A stretch of 64,000 bases of DNA from positions 8,742,001 to 8,806,000 of the forward strand of contig NC_079514.1 in NCBI RefSeq assembly GCF_000801105.2, given 5' to 3'. The translations under genes and the position numbers were made by a program. The DNA is from Raphanus sativus. Taxonomy: Eukaryota > Streptophyta > Magnoliopsida > Brassicales > Brassicaceae. Shown here one piece after another: positions 62,387 to 64,000 of this stretch. Position 1 is the first letter of the stretch. Every line of letters begins with the position of its first letter. The notes under the pieces are model-generated. The model made no database searches, was not told where the DNA came from, and saw nothing but the letters and a program-made list of their open reading frames with translations.

Positions 62387-64000
62387 TATATTATGCTAGT
62401 CTTAAAATCAGTTTATGGGGACGGACATTTAGATTGCATTGCTTTTTATTTAAATTTTCACAGTGAATAAAGTTGTTCTGGCCTTGTTTTATACACTCTC
62501 CTTAGTCCCAAGTTCCAATAGTAGTAACGAGCATAGAGGTCTTGCTGATTATAAAAAAATGAACCATAACTACCGTCGAAGGTAGTCGACTGAGAAACAA
62601 GTAGACTTTAAAATCTTTATTAATAGGATTACTAGATCTTGATCAGCACAACCGAGTAAATAATTATTCACATTATATACATATAAATATTTGATTTACA
62701 TGATCAGTGGTATGTGATTTTAATATTTATCATATTACTAATAGTTTAATATAATATTTTCAAACACAACAATTTTATAGTTTACATGTAGTAATTTAAT
62801 TTATTGTTTCAAATTATTATTGATATCTTTCTTATTAAAACATGAACATTAACTAAAACCTTATATTATGTGATATGTATGACAAATTCTGTTCACTTTA
62901 ATATTAACTTAGATATTAATTTACCTGAGATTGTGATTGTATTTTAAGTTTTGGTCATACATATACGTTAACCGAATTATTTGTATGAATTAAATATTTG
63001 ACTGAATAACCTAGATAAGTGCAATTTATAAAATGTCCGCTTCATTTAAATTATTAAACCGGAAATTGTAATGCATTGTGTTTGTTTTTTTCCTTTTAAA
63101 TCTAAATTTCTCTTACTTATCTATGTTTTTTGAGGTTTCTTATATTGTCTACTGGTGATTTAGATTTTTTACCACGAAAATCTTGAATTATTTACAGTGA
63201 ATTTTTCAATGTTAAAACTTTTATTCGCAATTATTCATCTATCATAGATCACGTTATATAATTAACACTTAAATATACAACTACATTTGATAATAAACAC
63301 ACTAAAAATAAAAAATTTCATGAATTTTTTTTTTTTAATCATTCATATGTCATTTTTATTAATGACATTAATTGGTACCATACCAGTTAATAATATTAAT
63401 TGGTACCATACCTATTACACTTTTAAAATTGCACATGATAAAAGAAACAAAAACTATTACATTAATGAATAGTACTGTATATGAATATGGTCTACATAAA
63501 AATGAATTTGATTAATTTTTTGTAAAAAAAATCAGTCATATATTTCTATTATTATTATTGAAATATAAAATTAAACATGCTACTATATTTAATAACATAA
63601 ACTAAATGTATTTTCAAAATAACATTTGTAGACCGATCATTTATATTGATAGCATATTTTCAACAGTGCATACAAAATTCCGAATTAACACATCTTAAAT
63701 TTTCGAGATCAAATATTTAATTAAAAATAGTTAAATTAATATCACAAAGTTAATACAAATTAGTACATGAGTTCAATATGATTACATAATTAATTAGATA
63801 ATTAAAAGGTTTATTATAGTAAAAATGAAATACAGATTTATATTTAAAATTACGAAATTAATTAAATAGTTAAAAGGTTTTATTAAGTGGAAAATATAAA
63901 TTTATATTTTAAATAAATACAAAAGTAATTACATATTTTATAATGTTTGTTTTGATGAAAAAATGAAATATATATTTATATTGTAACTAAAAAGATATGA
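62387..64000. other. AT-rich 3' flank with a Helitron-derived segment
   Basis: The first 200 bp should hold the ABCA9 3' UTR. At 62632 CTAGATCTTGATCAGC, preceded by A, resembles a minus-strand Helitron 3' end. The sequence after it, including ACAATTTTATAGTTTACATG near 62770, resembles that at 30480-30570. The rest is AT-rich with no gene; the ORF of 61 aa near 63287 is not credible. Confidence 0.45.

Overview
This window is nuclear DNA of a crucifer, most likely a Brassica or a close relative such as Raphanus. The genes are intron-containing plant genes whose products read almost like Arabidopsis thaliana proteins. Between them lie AT-rich spacers full of non-autonomous transposons typical of Brassica: Helitrons, hAT-like and Stowaway-like MITEs, 5'-truncated LINEs, and an element carrying an array of E2F-type sites. 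All homology and A. thaliana gene assignments come from recognising the translated products; no search was run.

The left arm (about 0.6-47 kb) follows A. thaliana chromosome 3 in descending order. It holds tRNA-Val, VDAC5 (At3g49920), RPL26 (At3g49910), an At3g49890-type hypothetical, ARL8/ARLA1C (At3g49870), a TRB3-like telomere-repeat-binding factor (At3g49850), an uncharacterised 365-aa protein (perhaps At3g49790), a small 118-aa ORF, a PPR protein (At3g49740), a broken CGR2 methyltransferase gene (At3g49720), ACS9 (At3g49700) and the receptor kinase BAM2 (At3g49670). Many intervening A. thaliana genes are absent, as expected after post-polyploid gene loss.

The right arm (about 51-62 kb) follows a different segment, A. 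thaliana chromosome 5: a decayed IPK2-beta gene (At5g61760) broken by a LINE insertion, a germin-like protein (At5g61750), and two divergent half-size ABCA transporters (ABCA10-like, At5g61740; ABCA9-like, At5g61730). The chr3-type to chr5-type switch falls in the gene-poor stretch between BAM2 and the IPK2 remnant.

The gene-poor middle (about 18.5-44 kb) is a transposon landscape. Several insertions can be delimited to the base by their target-site duplications, and some are nested: a LINE tail inside a Helitron, and a hAT-like MITE inside another Helitron. The most striking repeat is a 1.4-kb Harbinger-like MITE (21787-23207) whose core is a degenerate minisatellite repeating an E2F-type TTTCCCGCC motif. 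I found no convincing new multi-gene system. The best leads are the E2F-site array, the synteny junction, the double-ended Helitron-like element at 35265-36320, and an unidentified repeat-bearing gene remnant near 37 kb.
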